Shown here one piece after another: positions 7,933-16,451 of a stretch of 64,000 bases of DNA (position 1 is its first letter; each line of letters begins with the position of its first letter). Source of the stretch: DAOUMF01 sp034408935 (GTDB lineage Bacteria; Chloroflexota; Dehalococcoidia; SM23-28-2; RBG-16-64-32); assembly GCA_034408935.1 (NCBI GenBank), contig DAOUMV010000018.1, forward strand, positions 1 to 64,000, in the 5' to 3' direction. The notes below the pieces were generated by a model, which ran no database searches, was not told the DNA's origin, and was given only the letters and a program-made list of their open reading frames with translations. The translations under genes were made by a program, and so were the position numbers.

Positions 7933-8706
7933 ATGATGACGGCCAGCCCCTCCCGAGCCAAGACCCGGGCCATCGACATCCACGCTGATGGTGTGTACTA
8001 CCGTGATCTCAACGCCCTCATCTGGGAGGCGGTGGAAAAGGGAGCCGAGCGCATCGAGCTGCAGGACGTCCACGGGCAGCGCTATATCGGCACCAACCTC
8101 CGCGCCGGCGTCGACATACACATCTACGGAACTCCGGGGAACGACCTCGGCGCCTTCATGAACGGCTCCCGGATCACCGTCTACGGCAACGCCCAGGACG
8201 GCTGCGGCAACACCATGAACGAGGGCGAGATCGTCGTCCACGGCCACGCTGGTGACATTACCGGCCTAGCCGCCCGAGGCGGCAAGATCTTCGTGCGCGA
8301 GGGCGTGGGCTACCGGGCTGGCATCCACATGAAGGAGTACGGCGAAAAGAAGCCAGCGCTGGTCATCGGCGGCACCGCCCAGGACTTCTTGGGCGAGTAC
8401 ATGGCGGGCGGCATCGTCGTTGTACTCGGGATAGGGCTGGCTGAGGGAGAGCCTCACCGGGCCAACTTCGTGGGTACCGGCATGCACGGCGGCGCGATCT
8501 ACCTCCGGGGCCACATCAACGACTACCAGCTAGGCAAGGAGGTCGGCGCCAGGAAGCTGAACAAGAAGGATCGGGAGATCCTCTCCGGCCTCATTCGACA
8601 ATACGCCGCTCACTTCGACTGTGACGCGGAGGAGATACTGTCCGGACGCTTCCTCAAGCTCGTCCCCCTCTATCTCCGCCCCTACGGCAGGCTGTACGCA
8701 TACTGA
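7933..8706 (+). CDS. Glutamate synthase GXGXG-domain subunit
   Basis: A 257-residue protein made almost entirely of the right-handed beta-helix GXGXG repeat domain that closes glutamate synthase and is also found in FwdC/FmdC. Regular glycine turns such as GADIHI-like, GNAQDGCGNTMNEGEIVVHG and GGIVVVLG mark successive coils. It should complete the three-piece synthase with the two preceding proteins. The start is taken at ATG 7933, one base after the previous stop; ATG 7936 is equivalent. A longer frame from 7891 would overlap the previous gene without need. Confidence 0.88.
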   Translation: MMTASPSRAKTRAIDIHADGVYYRDLNALIWEAVEKGAERIELQDVHGQRYIGTNLRAGVDIHIYGTPGNDLGAFMNGSRITVYGNAQDGCGNTMNEGEIVVHGHAGDITGLAARGGKIFVREGVGYRAGIHMKEYGEKKPALVIGGTAQDFLGEYMAGGIVVVLGIGLAEGEPHRANFVGTGMHGGAIYLRGHINDYQLGKEVGARKLNKKDREILSGLIRQYAAHFDCDAEEILSGRFLKLVPLYLRPYGRLYAY

Positions 8707-8741
8707 CGCTTCCGGCGGTTTGGGCGGTGAGGACAGTGACG

Positions 8742-10259
8742 CTAGGAGTCTCTCGCCTCAAAATCGCTGAGGATGCGGTCCAACTCATCCGAATCAACGT
8801 CGGTCTCGCTTTCATCGGCGGCATTTTTCGGTACGAAGCAATCACCAGGCATCTTCAGTACGCGGGGGTTTGCGTCTGTCGCGAAGGCGAGACTTGATGG
8901 ATGGACGACACTTCTAAGTTTGCCCATTTCGCCTGCAATAGTTGTACGGGGAACAGGCTTGCCGGTAGCCTCGTAGAACTCGGCCACTATCTCGGCCACT
9001 TGTTCAAACAGGGGGGCCGATGGCCGTTCGTACCCCCAGTCCCTGAGCGCGTATGTACCCTTCGTGCCGATCCAAACAACACCGTGCTGCTCACTGCAGA
9101 GCAGGTTGTGAACGGCGTTTTCATTCGAGTGATGATCGGGGAATAGGGAATTGTGAACCTCTGCAATCACAGAAAAATGAGCGGGTTTCCCGATGTGCCG
9201 CAGCGCTAGGTAGACCCTCTTGCTGGGCCCAAGTCGTCTTCGGCTCAGCGCTGTAAGCCGTTCCGCTACCATCCTAAAATCGTCGCCAGGGAGTGACGGA
9301 ACCCAGTCCGTCTCCAATCGATCCGCCACCACGTCCGCATCTAGGCTCTCGGGAAATGGCACCAACGAACTTGGATCGGGAAGGCTCTTCGATGACCAGC
9401 CCAGTACTGCCATTCCGAGTTTGGGGAATTCAGCCCTCGGAACTTCCACGCATTTGGCGATGAAAGCCCTCCACGGTTCGTCTGGGGAATCCATGCGCAC
9501 ACAGAGGCTGCCCTGTCTCTTGATGATGTCGCACAATAGGGCAGACACCAGCAGACGTTTGGGCCCCGGAGAATCCAAGCGCTCCCAAGCCTTCCCTTCG
9601 ATCTGTCGAACGCGTTCGCGGGTGACGTTCCACGAGTCCCCTATCTCGCCGAGCGTCTTCGGTTTTGATCCAACAATACCCTCTCTTTCTTTCACTACGG
9701 CGGCCTGCCTTCTGGTCAGCCGCGATATCGCGTCGTCAACCCAGCCCTGAAGTGGCTCGTGTAACGCTCGGCAGCGGTTTCTGTCATCCGCAAGGGATTC
9801 CAGTATGGACGCAGCCATCTTCTTGTCGCCAATCGATGACAGAACATGTGCAAGTGGGAAAACATATCGGGCACCTGTCCGGACAGGAACACAGAGCCCA
9901 AAACGCCGTCCAAACCTTGCGACCTTGGGGGGTAGGCATTCCCATCGCGCACCGCGACAATACAGACTTATACTCCTTGCCAATTCGCTCGTGCTCAGCG
10001 GCATCGGATTTGCAGCTAGCCTAAGGTTCAGTGCACTGAACCATCCGAAGAGGGTGCTCCTTGCCACGAAATAGTTCTCGTACCCCTCGCTCGATCCAAG
10101 CCAGATGAACCTTGAATCCCGCCGTACGACGTTTCGCAGCGCCTCATCATTGATGCTCTGGCCAGTGAACCTAGAGAGGTCCTGACTGGTGAAGAAGCGG
10201 CGCCAAGTTGAAGCCGTGTTAAGCGCGTACCTAAAGTTTGACCACGGTTGCCCAATCAT
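8742..10259 (-). CDS. Sigma-region-4 and HARE-HTH domain protein
   Basis: A 505-residue DNA-binding protein. Residues 181-228 match sigma-70 region 4 (TLGEIGDSWNVTRERVRQIE is the helix-turn-helix), and about 342-412 match the HARE-HTH winged helix (RVYLALRHIGKPAHFSVIAE ... GTYALRDWG) known from restriction and chromatin proteins. The N-terminal 90 residues look like another winged helix. Sigma region 2 is absent, so it is not a working sigma factor by itself. The start ATG overlaps the previous stop as ATGA, so it is translated by coupling with 10256-10726. Base composition is visibly less GC-rich than in flanking operons. Likely role: DNA or promoter recognition within the three-gene system. 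The acidic tail (DESETDVDSDE) is notable. Confidence 0.8.
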   Translation of the reverse strand: MIGQPWSNFRYALNTASTWRRFFTSQDLSRFTGQSINDEALRNVVRRDSRFIWLGSSEGYENYFVARSTLFGWFSALNLRLAANPMPLSTSELARSISLYCRGARWECLPPKVARFGRRFGLCVPVRTGARYVFPLAHVLSSIGDKKMAASILESLADDRNRCRALHEPLQGWVDDAISRLTRRQAAVVKEREGIVGSKPKTLGEIGDSWNVTRERVRQIEGKAWERLDSPGPKRLLVSALLCDIIKRQGSLCVRMDSPDEPWRAFIAKCVEVPRAEFPKLGMAVLGWSSKSLPDPSSLVPFPESLDADVVADRLETDWVPSLPGDDFRMVAERLTALSRRRLGPSKRVYLALRHIGKPAHFSVIAEVHNSLFPDHHSNENAVHNLLCSEQHGVVWIGTKGTYALRDWGYERPSAPLFEQVAEIVAEFYEATGKPVPRTTIAGEMGKLRSVVHPSSLAFATDANPRVLKMPGDCFVPKNAADESETDVDSDELDRILSDFEARDS

Positions 10260-10726
10260 TTGGGGGGGAGCCCGTTGCGTAGTCTTATGGCTGCACGCCG
10301 CGTTCCCTTTTCGCAACGTCCCCAAGGCAATCCGTCGGGAATAAGGGATTCGGACGGCAGATATCGCCGGAAGATGATTACCTTCTCAAGCCACTTTCTC
10401 TTCACCCCGAGATCCCGATTGAGGTGCCCGTAGACATCGTCGAGCTGGAGCGATATCTCTCTCAGCCCTTCCACCAACTCGAATATGTCGTTCCCGAGCC
10501 GCCAAATGGTTCGAGCAGGGGTCAGCTTCCTGGCACTCCTTAGTCGCTCGATCTCCGCTACCTGTGCCCTCATTATCGCTACACATCGCTCGTATAGTTG
10601 CGAGGCCCTGCCCAGGAGGGACTCAGGATCAGCAACGTTTGAAAGCAATCCCTCAACCGAAACGAATGCTCCAAATCCCCCGTCCCTCGGTTCAAACGCG
10701 ACGAATGCGAGATCGTTTGACGTCAT
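10256..10726 (-). CDS. Unknown helical protein of the GHKL/HARE system
   Basis: A 156-residue protein I do not recognise. The first 40 residues look like beta strands (LAFVAFEPRDGGFGAFVSVEG), followed by long amphipathic helices rich in Leu, Glu and Arg, suggesting a coiled coil or dimer interface, and a basic C-terminus. There is no catalytic motif, signal or membrane segment. It is coupled on both sides: its ATG overlaps the stop of the GHKL gene and its TGA overlaps the start of the sigma/HARE gene, so the three products are probably made in fixed ratio and form one complex or pathway. An adaptor role is a guess. Confidence 0.65.
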   Translation of the reverse strand: MTSNDLAFVAFEPRDGGFGAFVSVEGLLSNVADPESLLGRASQLYERCVAIMRAQVAEIERLRSARKLTPARTIWRLGNDIFELVEGLREISLQLDDVYGHLNRDLGVKRKWLEKVIIFRRYLPSESLIPDGLPWGRCEKGTRRAAIRLRNGLPPK

Positions 10727-12249
10727 TTCTTTCCCCAGGCTGCCATCATCCTATCCACGAACCCAAGATCTGCCCCATCCTCTCCTGAGGCCAGGAACCT
10801 CTGAATTGCGCTGCCAATGGAGAATAGGCAGTGAAACCTGCGGGCTAGGCTATCTGAACGGGCCTTAAGGTATGACGGATGACCGCTGTTAATGACCACG
10901 TTGTTTCCATCAACCCACGCTAGGTCCAATCGTTCGGGGGCATCCGCAAAACTGATTTTCGGGCCACGTCTACCAGTTCGACTGATCGGCGTCGCCTTCT
11001 CCGTTCCTGATTGTTTGTCTTCAACCAGCGCCTGTCCGGGCTGATCTCCCACATCTAGAGGACCCGCACCTCGTTGACTCGTACCCTCGCCGTCAGGAAA
11101 CGTGGCCTCGACTCCCTCGTGGATGCTGACCGGAATGGCCCCGTCGCTATCTGGCTGGAGTACGCTCTTCCTAGTTCGGAATCCAAAGAACTCGGAGAGT
11201 TCTGGGACATCCTCCAAGACCTTCCTCAGCTCCCTCTCCAACCTCGCAGCTTCATCCGTGCCGACAATCTCTACCGGTTGCACACCTAGTTCAGAGAGCC
11301 AAGCTCTGAATTCCTGCCTCACCGGGTCATAGAGACTCTCGAACTCCTTGAGTCTGCCTCGACCACGGATGAAGTCCGTCTTGGCGGTAGTCAAGAAGCG
11401 TACAAGGGCCGGGATTTCGACCAAGCCGAAGAGCCGCGGCCCGAGTTCGCCCGGAAATTGATTGAAGAGATCGGCCTTGATGACCTTTCCTCGCGTGCAG
11501 AGGAGAACCCCCGAAACGTCCGCCGCCAGAGGATATTCATCAGCCGCTAGGCCGAGGACTCCGTAGCCGATCCTCTTGCCTGCCTTCCTCGGGAAGAAAG
11601 TTCTTACCTTCGCCAGCGATAAATCAGTCTCAACCCTCGATGGTCGAAGCGTTAAACCGTTGACTACGAAACGCAGAGATTTGGAGTAGTAGCCTAGGCG
11701 GTCATACAGGTCAAGGAAACTCGCGTCGATGAGGGGGAGATAGTGTCGCTTCAGAAGCCCAATGAGATCCTCGGTTGAGGAGTAGGATATCTTCGCGGAG
11801 GCCCCAAATCTCACCTCTACCCGTGTCCCAGTCCTTCCTACGCGGCTGGGCTTGGTGTCCTCCCAAACCAGTTTCTTCTTGGACTGAAGGTACCAGTCGG
11901 ATCCGCAGGAAAAGGACTTGCTGCGCGTTTCGGTGAGGACCCGATCCGCGATATTGAAGCTGATCTTGGCACCTACTCCAGCGAAACCGATGCCTGTACC
12001 TCTTGTCTTGAGCCCGGCGGCGAAGTCGTGGTACTCCTCGAACTGAGATGAACTCATACCATCCCCGTTGTCGGATACGGTGAGAGCTTTCTGGCGTTGG
12101 TTGTATTCAATGGAGATGCGCGTGGCCCCGGCATCCAGCGCATTTGCCACAAGTTCAATGAGAACAACCGCGTCCACATCAAAGGGATACATTTCGGCAA
12201 GGTCGCGAATTAAGTTCTGGTAGTTTACACTACTTTCATGCACACCCAT
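10723..12249 (-). CDS. GHKL (MutL/Hsp90-type) ATPase of a three-gene system
   Basis: A 508-residue protein with a complete N-terminal GHKL ATPase fold: N box E32-x3-N36-x2-D39 (ELVANALDAGA), G1 motif DNGDG (60-64), and the glycine-rich lid GTGIGFAGVG (84-93). It therefore resembles the MutL, Hsp90 and MORC group, not histidine kinases, since no phospho-acceptor domain follows. The remaining 350 residues are not recognised; about residues 385-410 are polar and probably disordered, followed by a compact C-terminal domain. The start at 12249 has GAGGAGG seven bases upstream. It is first in a promoter-linked operon of three ATGA-overlapping genes beside tRNA-Gly. MutL itself is excluded by the lack of its dimerisation domain and context. 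Confidence 0.85.
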   Translation of the reverse strand: MGVHESSVNYQNLIRDLAEMYPFDVDAVVLIELVANALDAGATRISIEYNQRQKALTVSDNGDGMSSSQFEEYHDFAAGLKTRGTGIGFAGVGAKISFNIADRVLTETRSKSFSCGSDWYLQSKKKLVWEDTKPSRVGRTGTRVEVRFGASAKISYSSTEDLIGLLKRHYLPLIDASFLDLYDRLGYYSKSLRFVVNGLTLRPSRVETDLSLAKVRTFFPRKAGKRIGYGVLGLAADEYPLAADVSGVLLCTRGKVIKADLFNQFPGELGPRLFGLVEIPALVRFLTTAKTDFIRGRGRLKEFESLYDPVRQEFRAWLSELGVQPVEIVGTDEAARLERELRKVLEDVPELSEFFGFRTRKSVLQPDSDGAIPVSIHEGVEATFPDGEGTSQRGAGPLDVGDQPGQALVEDKQSGTEKATPISRTGRRGPKISFADAPERLDLAWVDGNNVVINSGHPSYLKARSDSLARRFHCLFSIGSAIQRFLASGEDGADLGFVDRMMAAWGKK

Positions 12250-12330
12250 TGGAGGGCCTCCTCGCGGGGACAACGTGGTGCTGCCGGCCTTGCATCCTGG
12301 CGTTTGGAAGCCTCGGCCCCGCGCCTAGAA

Positions 12331-12359
12331 AGAATACCGCCGAGGGGTGCAGCCGTCAA
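12331..12359 (-). promoter_or_regulatory. Promoter of the GHKL/HARE operon
   Basis: On the minus strand TTGACG (12354-12359), a 17-nt C-rich spacer and TATTCT (12331-12336). The -35 and spacer resemble the promoter-like element at 44983, so this operon uses the local promoter style. The leader to the start at 12249 would be about 75 nt. Confidence 0.6.
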
Positions 12360-12456
12360 AGGCGGGGAGCGCTGGCCGGCCGCGCCGCCCAAAGATCCTG
12401 CTTCCTATAGGTTTGCTCACGGGCGGACCAGAGCCGTACGCCAACTGAAATAGAAA

Positions 12457-12531
<75 letters not shown>

Positions 12532-12544
12532 TCTCCGTCCTAAC

Positions 12545-12572
12545 ATTATAACCTCCCCCGCAAGCCCTGCAA
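12545..12572 (-). promoter_or_regulatory. tRNA-Gly promoter
   Basis: On the minus strand TTGCAG (12567-12572), a 16-nt spacer and a perfect TATAAT (12545-12550), 14 bp before the mature 5' end of tRNA-Gly. Confidence 0.7.
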
Positions 12573-12573
12573 G

Positions 12574-12594
12574 GCCTGCCTACCGGCAGGCAGT
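12574..12594. repeat. REP-like palindrome, copy 1
   Basis: CCTGCCTACCGGCAGGCAG: short hairpin also found at 21265-21284 and, inside lipB, at 22692-22709. It lies immediately upstream of the tRNA-Gly promoter. Confidence 0.7.
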
Positions 12595-12670
12595 GCTGCC
12601 ATCCGCCTTGACAGCCAACACCCGCCGTATTAGTCTCGCCGCGATAGCCGCGAAAGGAGCGATCCCCAGC

Positions 12671-13108
12671 GTGCCCCTCATCCGCAAGTCCATCGATATC
12701 GCCGCCTCGCCCGACAAGGTCTTCGAGTTCGTCACCAACGCCTCCACCCAGCCGGAGTGGACCACGTTCATCAAGAACGTCGAGATAACGTCGGGCGACG
12801 GCAAGAGCGAGGGCACCACCGACCGCTGCCTCTTCAAGCTGGGGCCGCGGGCCCAGAACCTGGATGCGAAGTGGACGGAGTACGACTGGCCGCGCTCCTT
12901 CGCCCGCAAGGCGACAAGCGGCCCGGAGATGGAAGGCCGCATGACCTTCGAGCCCAAGGACGACGGGACCTATGTGGAGTGGATCGTCGACTACAGGCCG
13001 CCGATGGGCCCCCTGGGCGCTCTCATAGACGCCTTGTTCATGAACCGCCTCTTCCAGAACGAGATGGAGGAGTCCCTGGAGAGCCTCAAGGCCCGATTGG
13101 AGATCTAG
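12671..13108 (+). CDS. SRPBCC (START-like) family protein
   Basis: A 145-residue polyketide cyclase/SRPBCC-type protein. The typical opening is present (IRKSIDIAASPDKVFEFVTN), followed by strand-rich sequence (RMTFEPKDDGTYVEWIVDYR) and the closing helix (EESLESLKARLE). Members bind hydrophobic ligands in the cytoplasm; no catalytic residue can be assigned. The GTG at 12671 is chosen because the family begins here; the in-frame GTG at 12593 lies inside the repeat. It converges on, and overlaps by four bases, the acyl-CoA dehydrogenase gene on the other strand. Confidence 0.8.
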   Translation: MPLIRKSIDIAASPDKVFEFVTNASTQPEWTTFIKNVEITSGDGKSEGTTDRCLFKLGPRAQNLDAKWTEYDWPRSFARKATSGPEMEGRMTFEPKDDGTYVEWIVDYRPPMGPLGALIDALFMNRLFQNEMEESLESLKARLEI

Positions 13109-14271
13109 CCCCGCGGCAGTCCCAGCCCCCGCAGCGCGATGATCTCGCGCTGCACCTCTGAGCTCCCCGCACCTATCGTCTCCTGCACCGCAGAGACGTA
13201 GCCGTGCGGAAGCGCCCCCTCCCACAGCGCTCGGGGGCCCCCCATCACGGTCGCGGTGAGGCCCAGCATTTCCACCCCCGTTGTGTACAGGCGCTGGGCC
13301 AGCTCGGTGTTGAACAACTTCACCATTGCTGCCTCAGCGGGGAACTGTTTTCCCTTCTCGTGGAGTGCTATCGCCCGCCATAGGAGTAGACGTGCCACCT
13401 CGAAATCCGACGCCAGCGCCGCCAGCCGCTGCCGTATTCGCAGGTCGTGCCAGAGGCGTTGGCCGTCCCGCTTCCCCCTTGCCAGCCGCAGGAGCGACCA
13501 CAGCATGCGCATGTGCAGGAAGGCTCGGTAGATGGTGATGCGCTCCATCCCGAGCGCCGAGGTCAGAACCTCCCACCCTCGGTTCTCCCCGCCCACCAGC
13601 TCGCCGCGGGGGACGCGGACGCCGTCGAAGATGACCTCGTTGAACCACTGTTCGTCCAGCAGGTTCGGCAGGGGCCCGACCTCAACGCCGGGTGACCGCA
13701 TCGGGACGATGAGCACAGATAGGCCGGCGTGCTTGCGAGCATCGTGGTCGGTGCGCGCCGCCAGCCAGCAGTAGTCGCTTTCGTCCGCTCCGCTGGTGTA
13801 GATCTTGCGACCGGTGATGACGTAGTCGTCGCCGTCCGCCACCGCTCGCGTCTGCAGGGAGGCGAGGTCGGAGCCGGCCTCCGGCTCCGTATAGCCCAGA
13901 CAGAAGGTGATCTCTCCGCGGGCCAGCGGGGGAAGGTAGCGCCGCTTCTGCTCCTCGCTGCCCTTGGCCATGAGGATCGGCGCTACGATGACGCGTGCTA
14001 TGGCGTCGCTGGCGGGGCCGCCGTGCAGCGCCACCTCCTCCTCGACGATGAACTGCTCTGCCACTGGGCGACCGCCTCCGCCGTACTCCGGCGGCCAGCT
14101 CAGGGCCAGCCAGCCCCGCTCTCCCAGTTTCCGCTCGAAGTCGCGCGCGGGCATGTAGCCGGGCGGCATCGGTCGCGGCTCCGAGGTGTGAGTCGTTCCC
14201 AGCTCCTCGGTGAGAAAGCGGCAGGCCTCAGCGCGAAGACGTTCCTCGGATTCGCTCAGGCGGAAGTCCAT
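13105..14271 (-). CDS. Acyl-CoA dehydrogenase
   Basis: A 388-residue flavoprotein of the acyl-CoA dehydrogenase family, introducing a double bond into an acyl-CoA thioester and passing electrons to an electron-transfer flavoprotein. N-terminal helical domain, then the central strand domain with the flavin-contacting FCLGYTEPEAGSDLASL, and the C-terminal helical domain with GAGSSEVQREII. The family's catalytic glutamate is probably in the SAVQETIGAG segment, but I cannot assign it with certainty. It is the downstream end of a minus-strand cluster with two DUF35 proteins and two thiolase-like proteins, which suggests degradation of a fatty acid or an alicyclic side chain. Confidence 0.9.
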   Translation of the reverse strand: MDFRLSESEERLRAEACRFLTEELGTTHTSEPRPMPPGYMPARDFERKLGERGWLALSWPPEYGGGGRPVAEQFIVEEEVALHGGPASDAIARVIVAPILMAKGSEEQKRRYLPPLARGEITFCLGYTEPEAGSDLASLQTRAVADGDDYVITGRKIYTSGADESDYCWLAARTDHDARKHAGLSVLIVPMRSPGVEVGPLPNLLDEQWFNEVIFDGVRVPRGELVGGENRGWEVLTSALGMERITIYRAFLHMRMLWSLLRLARGKRDGQRLWHDLRIRQRLAALASDFEVARLLLWRAIALHEKGKQFPAEAAMVKLFNTELAQRLYTTGVEMLGLTATVMGGPRALWEGALPHGYVSAVQETIGAGSSEVQREIIALRGLGLPRG

Positions 14272-14289
14272 GGCGTCCCTGCGCGGGGT

Positions 14290-14757
14290 TCACACTGGCC
14301 CGAAGAAGCGCACGTCCAGGATGGAGCCCTTGCGCTCGGCCGCCTTCTTGAGAACCGCCTCCACGCGGTCGCCGATGCTCACTCCTCCCGCCTCTTCTAT
14401 GCGGTGCACCAGCAGGTCGTCCGCCCCATCGAGCTGGATCAACGCTAGCGTGTCCGGCGCCTTCAACTGGCCGCCGTCCACGCCGCGATGCGCCGTCGTG
14501 ATCGCCCTGACTGTCCCCTTTGGGCCCACCTCCGTCCATTCCTCCAATGCTGCAAAGCAGCGGGGGCAGAACAGGGACGGCGGCAGGTAGACGTGCTCGC
14601 AGGCGGCGCACCGCGTCCCCACGAATCGCCCGTTGTCCTTCAGCTCCCGGAAGAAGCGCTCGCCGGCGATGCCCATCGTGTACAGGTGGCTTAGCGGGAT
14701 CTCCCCGGGCCAGGCCCGCAGATCGGTCACTCGCTCTATTTGCTCGGTGCTGCCCAT
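14290..14757 (-). CDS. DUF35 OB-fold/zinc-ribbon protein (first)
   Basis: A 155-residue protein with an N-terminal helix, a zinc ribbon formed by CAAC (about residues 51-54) and CPRC (about 65-68), and a C-terminal OB fold. DUF35 proteins partner with thiolase-like enzymes, for example in the archaeal thiolase/HMG-CoA synthase complex, where they bind CoA. It lies 9 bp downstream of a second DUF35 gene and close to two thiolase-like genes, so two thiolase-DUF35 pairs are likely. No signal peptide. The specific acyl substrate is unknown. Confidence 0.85.
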   Translation of the reverse strand: MGSTEQIERVTDLRAWPGEIPLSHLYTMGIAGERFFRELKDNGRFVGTRCAACEHVYLPPSLFCPRCFAALEEWTEVGPKGTVRAITTAHRGVDGGQLKAPDTLALIQLDGADDLLVHRIEEAGGVSIGDRVEAVLKKAAERKGSILDVRFFGPV

Positions 14758-14766
14758 GCGCTCTCC

Positions 14767-15270
14767 TTACACCGGCTTGAAGTAACGGATATCCAGTATA
14801 GAGCCCTCGCGCTCCTCCGGCACCTTCCACGCTGCTTTGACCTTCATGCCGATGCGCAGATCCTCCGGCTTCACCTCCCCGAGGAGGTGCATGAAGCCGC
14901 CGCTGCTGGCGCCGTCGATCTCTATCACTGCAATCAGGATCGGCTCGGCGACGCGGCTGACGTCCCAGCGGATGTACGATTCCGAGTAGGTGTTGATGGT
15001 GCCGCTATCCTTGACAAACTGCCAGGCGTCGGTGGGGCGGAAGCACTGCTCGCAGAACATCCGTGGCGGCACTAACACCCGTTGACAGCGCTCGCAGCGC
15101 CGGCCGATGATGCGGCCCTCTTTCAGCTCGCTGAGGAAGCGCCCTATGGCCACGCCGGCGTCCCAGGCGTACCGCAATGACGTCGGCCACTGTTGGGTGA
15201 GAGCTTCGCCCCTGTGCACGGCTCCGTCACTCAGGGGCGTGCCCGGCAGCGGCGTCGTTCGATCCCGCAT
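14767..15270 (-). CDS. DUF35 OB-fold/zinc-ribbon protein (second)
   Basis: A 167-residue paralogue of the neighbouring DUF35 protein. The zinc ribbon is CERC (RRCERCQRVLVPP) and CEQC (MFCEQCFRP); the end, EREGSILDIRYFKPV, closely matches the end of the first copy (GSILDVRFFGPV), indicating duplication. The start ATG overlaps the TGA of the thiolase-like gene upstream (TGATG), so translation is coupled and the two products probably form a complex. Confidence 0.85.
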   Translation of the reverse strand: MRDRTTPLPGTPLSDGAVHRGEALTQQWPTSLRYAWDAGVAIGRFLSELKEGRIIGRRCERCQRVLVPPRMFCEQCFRPTDAWQFVKDSGTINTYSESYIRWDVSRVAEPILIAVIEIDGASSGGFMHLLGEVKPEDLRIGMKVKAAWKVPEEREGSILDIRYFKPV

Positions 15271-16430
15271 CAATCGATCCCCATCACCGCTACTGTACCC
15301 ACCTGCATCAGATCGCCCCAGGCTTGCGCTAGCCCCCTCTTGGGCTGACCCGGCACCTGCCTGGCGCCGGCCTCGCCTCGGAGCTGCCAGAAGATCTCCG
15401 CTACCTTCATCAGCCCCGCCGCGGCGATAGGGTTGCCCACGCCCAGCAGTCCCCCTGAGGGACAGACCGGCATGTTCCCGTCGCGCTGCGTCACTCCGTC
15501 CGCGGTGATCTTCGGCGCTTCTCCCTTGTCGGCCAGTTGCAGACCCTCCAGGTGATGCAGCTCCTTGTACGAGAACGGGTCGTACGGCTCCACGATGTTG
15601 ATCTGCTTCCGCGGCTCCGTGATCCCTGCCATCTTGTAGGCCATACGGGCCGCCCGCTCCACGTATGCGGGATATGCCAGGTCGCGGTTCGTCCAGTAGG
15701 TCGTGTCGAGGTTCCAGCCGATCCCCTCGATCCAGACCGGCTTATCAGTAACGCGCCGGGCCACGTCCTCGGCAACCATGACAATCGCGGCGGCGCCGTC
15801 GCTCGCCGGGCTGATGTCCAGCCGGTTCACGGGCGCCACCATCACCTCCGAGTCCAGCACATCCTGGACCGTGATCTCCTGCGCCACCTGGGTCGAAGGG
15901 TGATCCAGGCCGTTCCGCTTGTTCTTCACCGAGACGCGGGCGATCTCCTCTTTGGTGATGCCGTAGGTCTCCATGTACCGTCGCATCTCCAGGGCGAAGA
16001 TCCAGATGAGGTTTGGCCCCAGTGGGCGCTCCAGGATGTTGTCGAAGATGGTGATGAACGCGCCCTGTGGGTGGGGATAGCAGCTCGACATCTTCTCCTC
16101 CGCCACCACAAGGCAAACGTCTGATATCCCCGAGGCGACGTGGAACCAGGCGTGGACCGGCATCAGGACGCCCGTGCCGCCGCCCGCGTACGGGCGAATG
16201 ACCGGCCGCCCCCAGCCCCCGGCACCGGGCGCGAGGTACTCGCCTTTCATGTGGACTCCATCGAAGGCGTCCGGTGCCGTCCCCAGGGCCACGCTGTCGA
16301 CATCCTTTAGGGTCAGGCCACACGACTCCAGCGCCTGGCTCGCTGCCAGCCACGCCAGCTCCGGCCCCGTCTCCTGGGCGCGGCGCATGAACCGCGTCAG
16401 CCCAGCTCCCACCACCGCTACCTTGCGCAT
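15270..16430 (-). CDS. Thiolase-like protein lacking the nucleophilic cysteine (first)
   Basis: A 386-residue thiolase-fold protein of the SCP-2/acetyl-CoA acetyltransferase-like group (opening MRKVAVVGAGLTRF). At the position of the catalytic cysteine, where active thiolases read NACASG or similar, it has IRPYAGGGTG; the usual HD[AC]F motif is replaced by EPYDPFSYKE, and the GHP motif near the C-terminus by GVGNPIAAAG. It is thus unlikely to be a classical thiolase and may act as a modified lyase/synthase or a structural partner. Cys in PVCPSGG is retained. It is coupled to the second DUF35 gene. Confidence 0.85.
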   Translation of the reverse strand: MRKVAVVGAGLTRFMRRAQETGPELAWLAASQALESCGLTLKDVDSVALGTAPDAFDGVHMKGEYLAPGAGGWGRPVIRPYAGGGTGVLMPVHAWFHVASGISDVCLVVAEEKMSSCYPHPQGAFITIFDNILERPLGPNLIWIFALEMRRYMETYGITKEEIARVSVKNKRNGLDHPSTQVAQEITVQDVLDSEVMVAPVNRLDISPASDGAAAIVMVAEDVARRVTDKPVWIEGIGWNLDTTYWTNRDLAYPAYVERAARMAYKMAGITEPRKQINIVEPYDPFSYKELHHLEGLQLADKGEAPKITADGVTQRDGNMPVCPSGGLLGVGNPIAAAGLMKVAEIFWQLRGEAGARQVPGQPKRGLAQAWGDLMQVGTVAVMGID

Positions 16431-16451
16431 CGTAAGGCCTCTGCCGCCCTC

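Noticed and set aside
5264..8706. N-methylglutamate synthase (mgsABC)
   Set aside because: Domain order is compatible, but no N-methylglutamate dehydrogenase or gamma-glutamylmethylamide genes are near, while the ferredoxin and FAD reductase fit glutamate synthase.
10723..12249. MutL mismatch repair protein
   Set aside because: The ATPase motifs match the GHKL group, but the C-terminal dimerisation/endonuclease domain and mutS neighbour are missing, and the two coupled genes are unrelated to repair.
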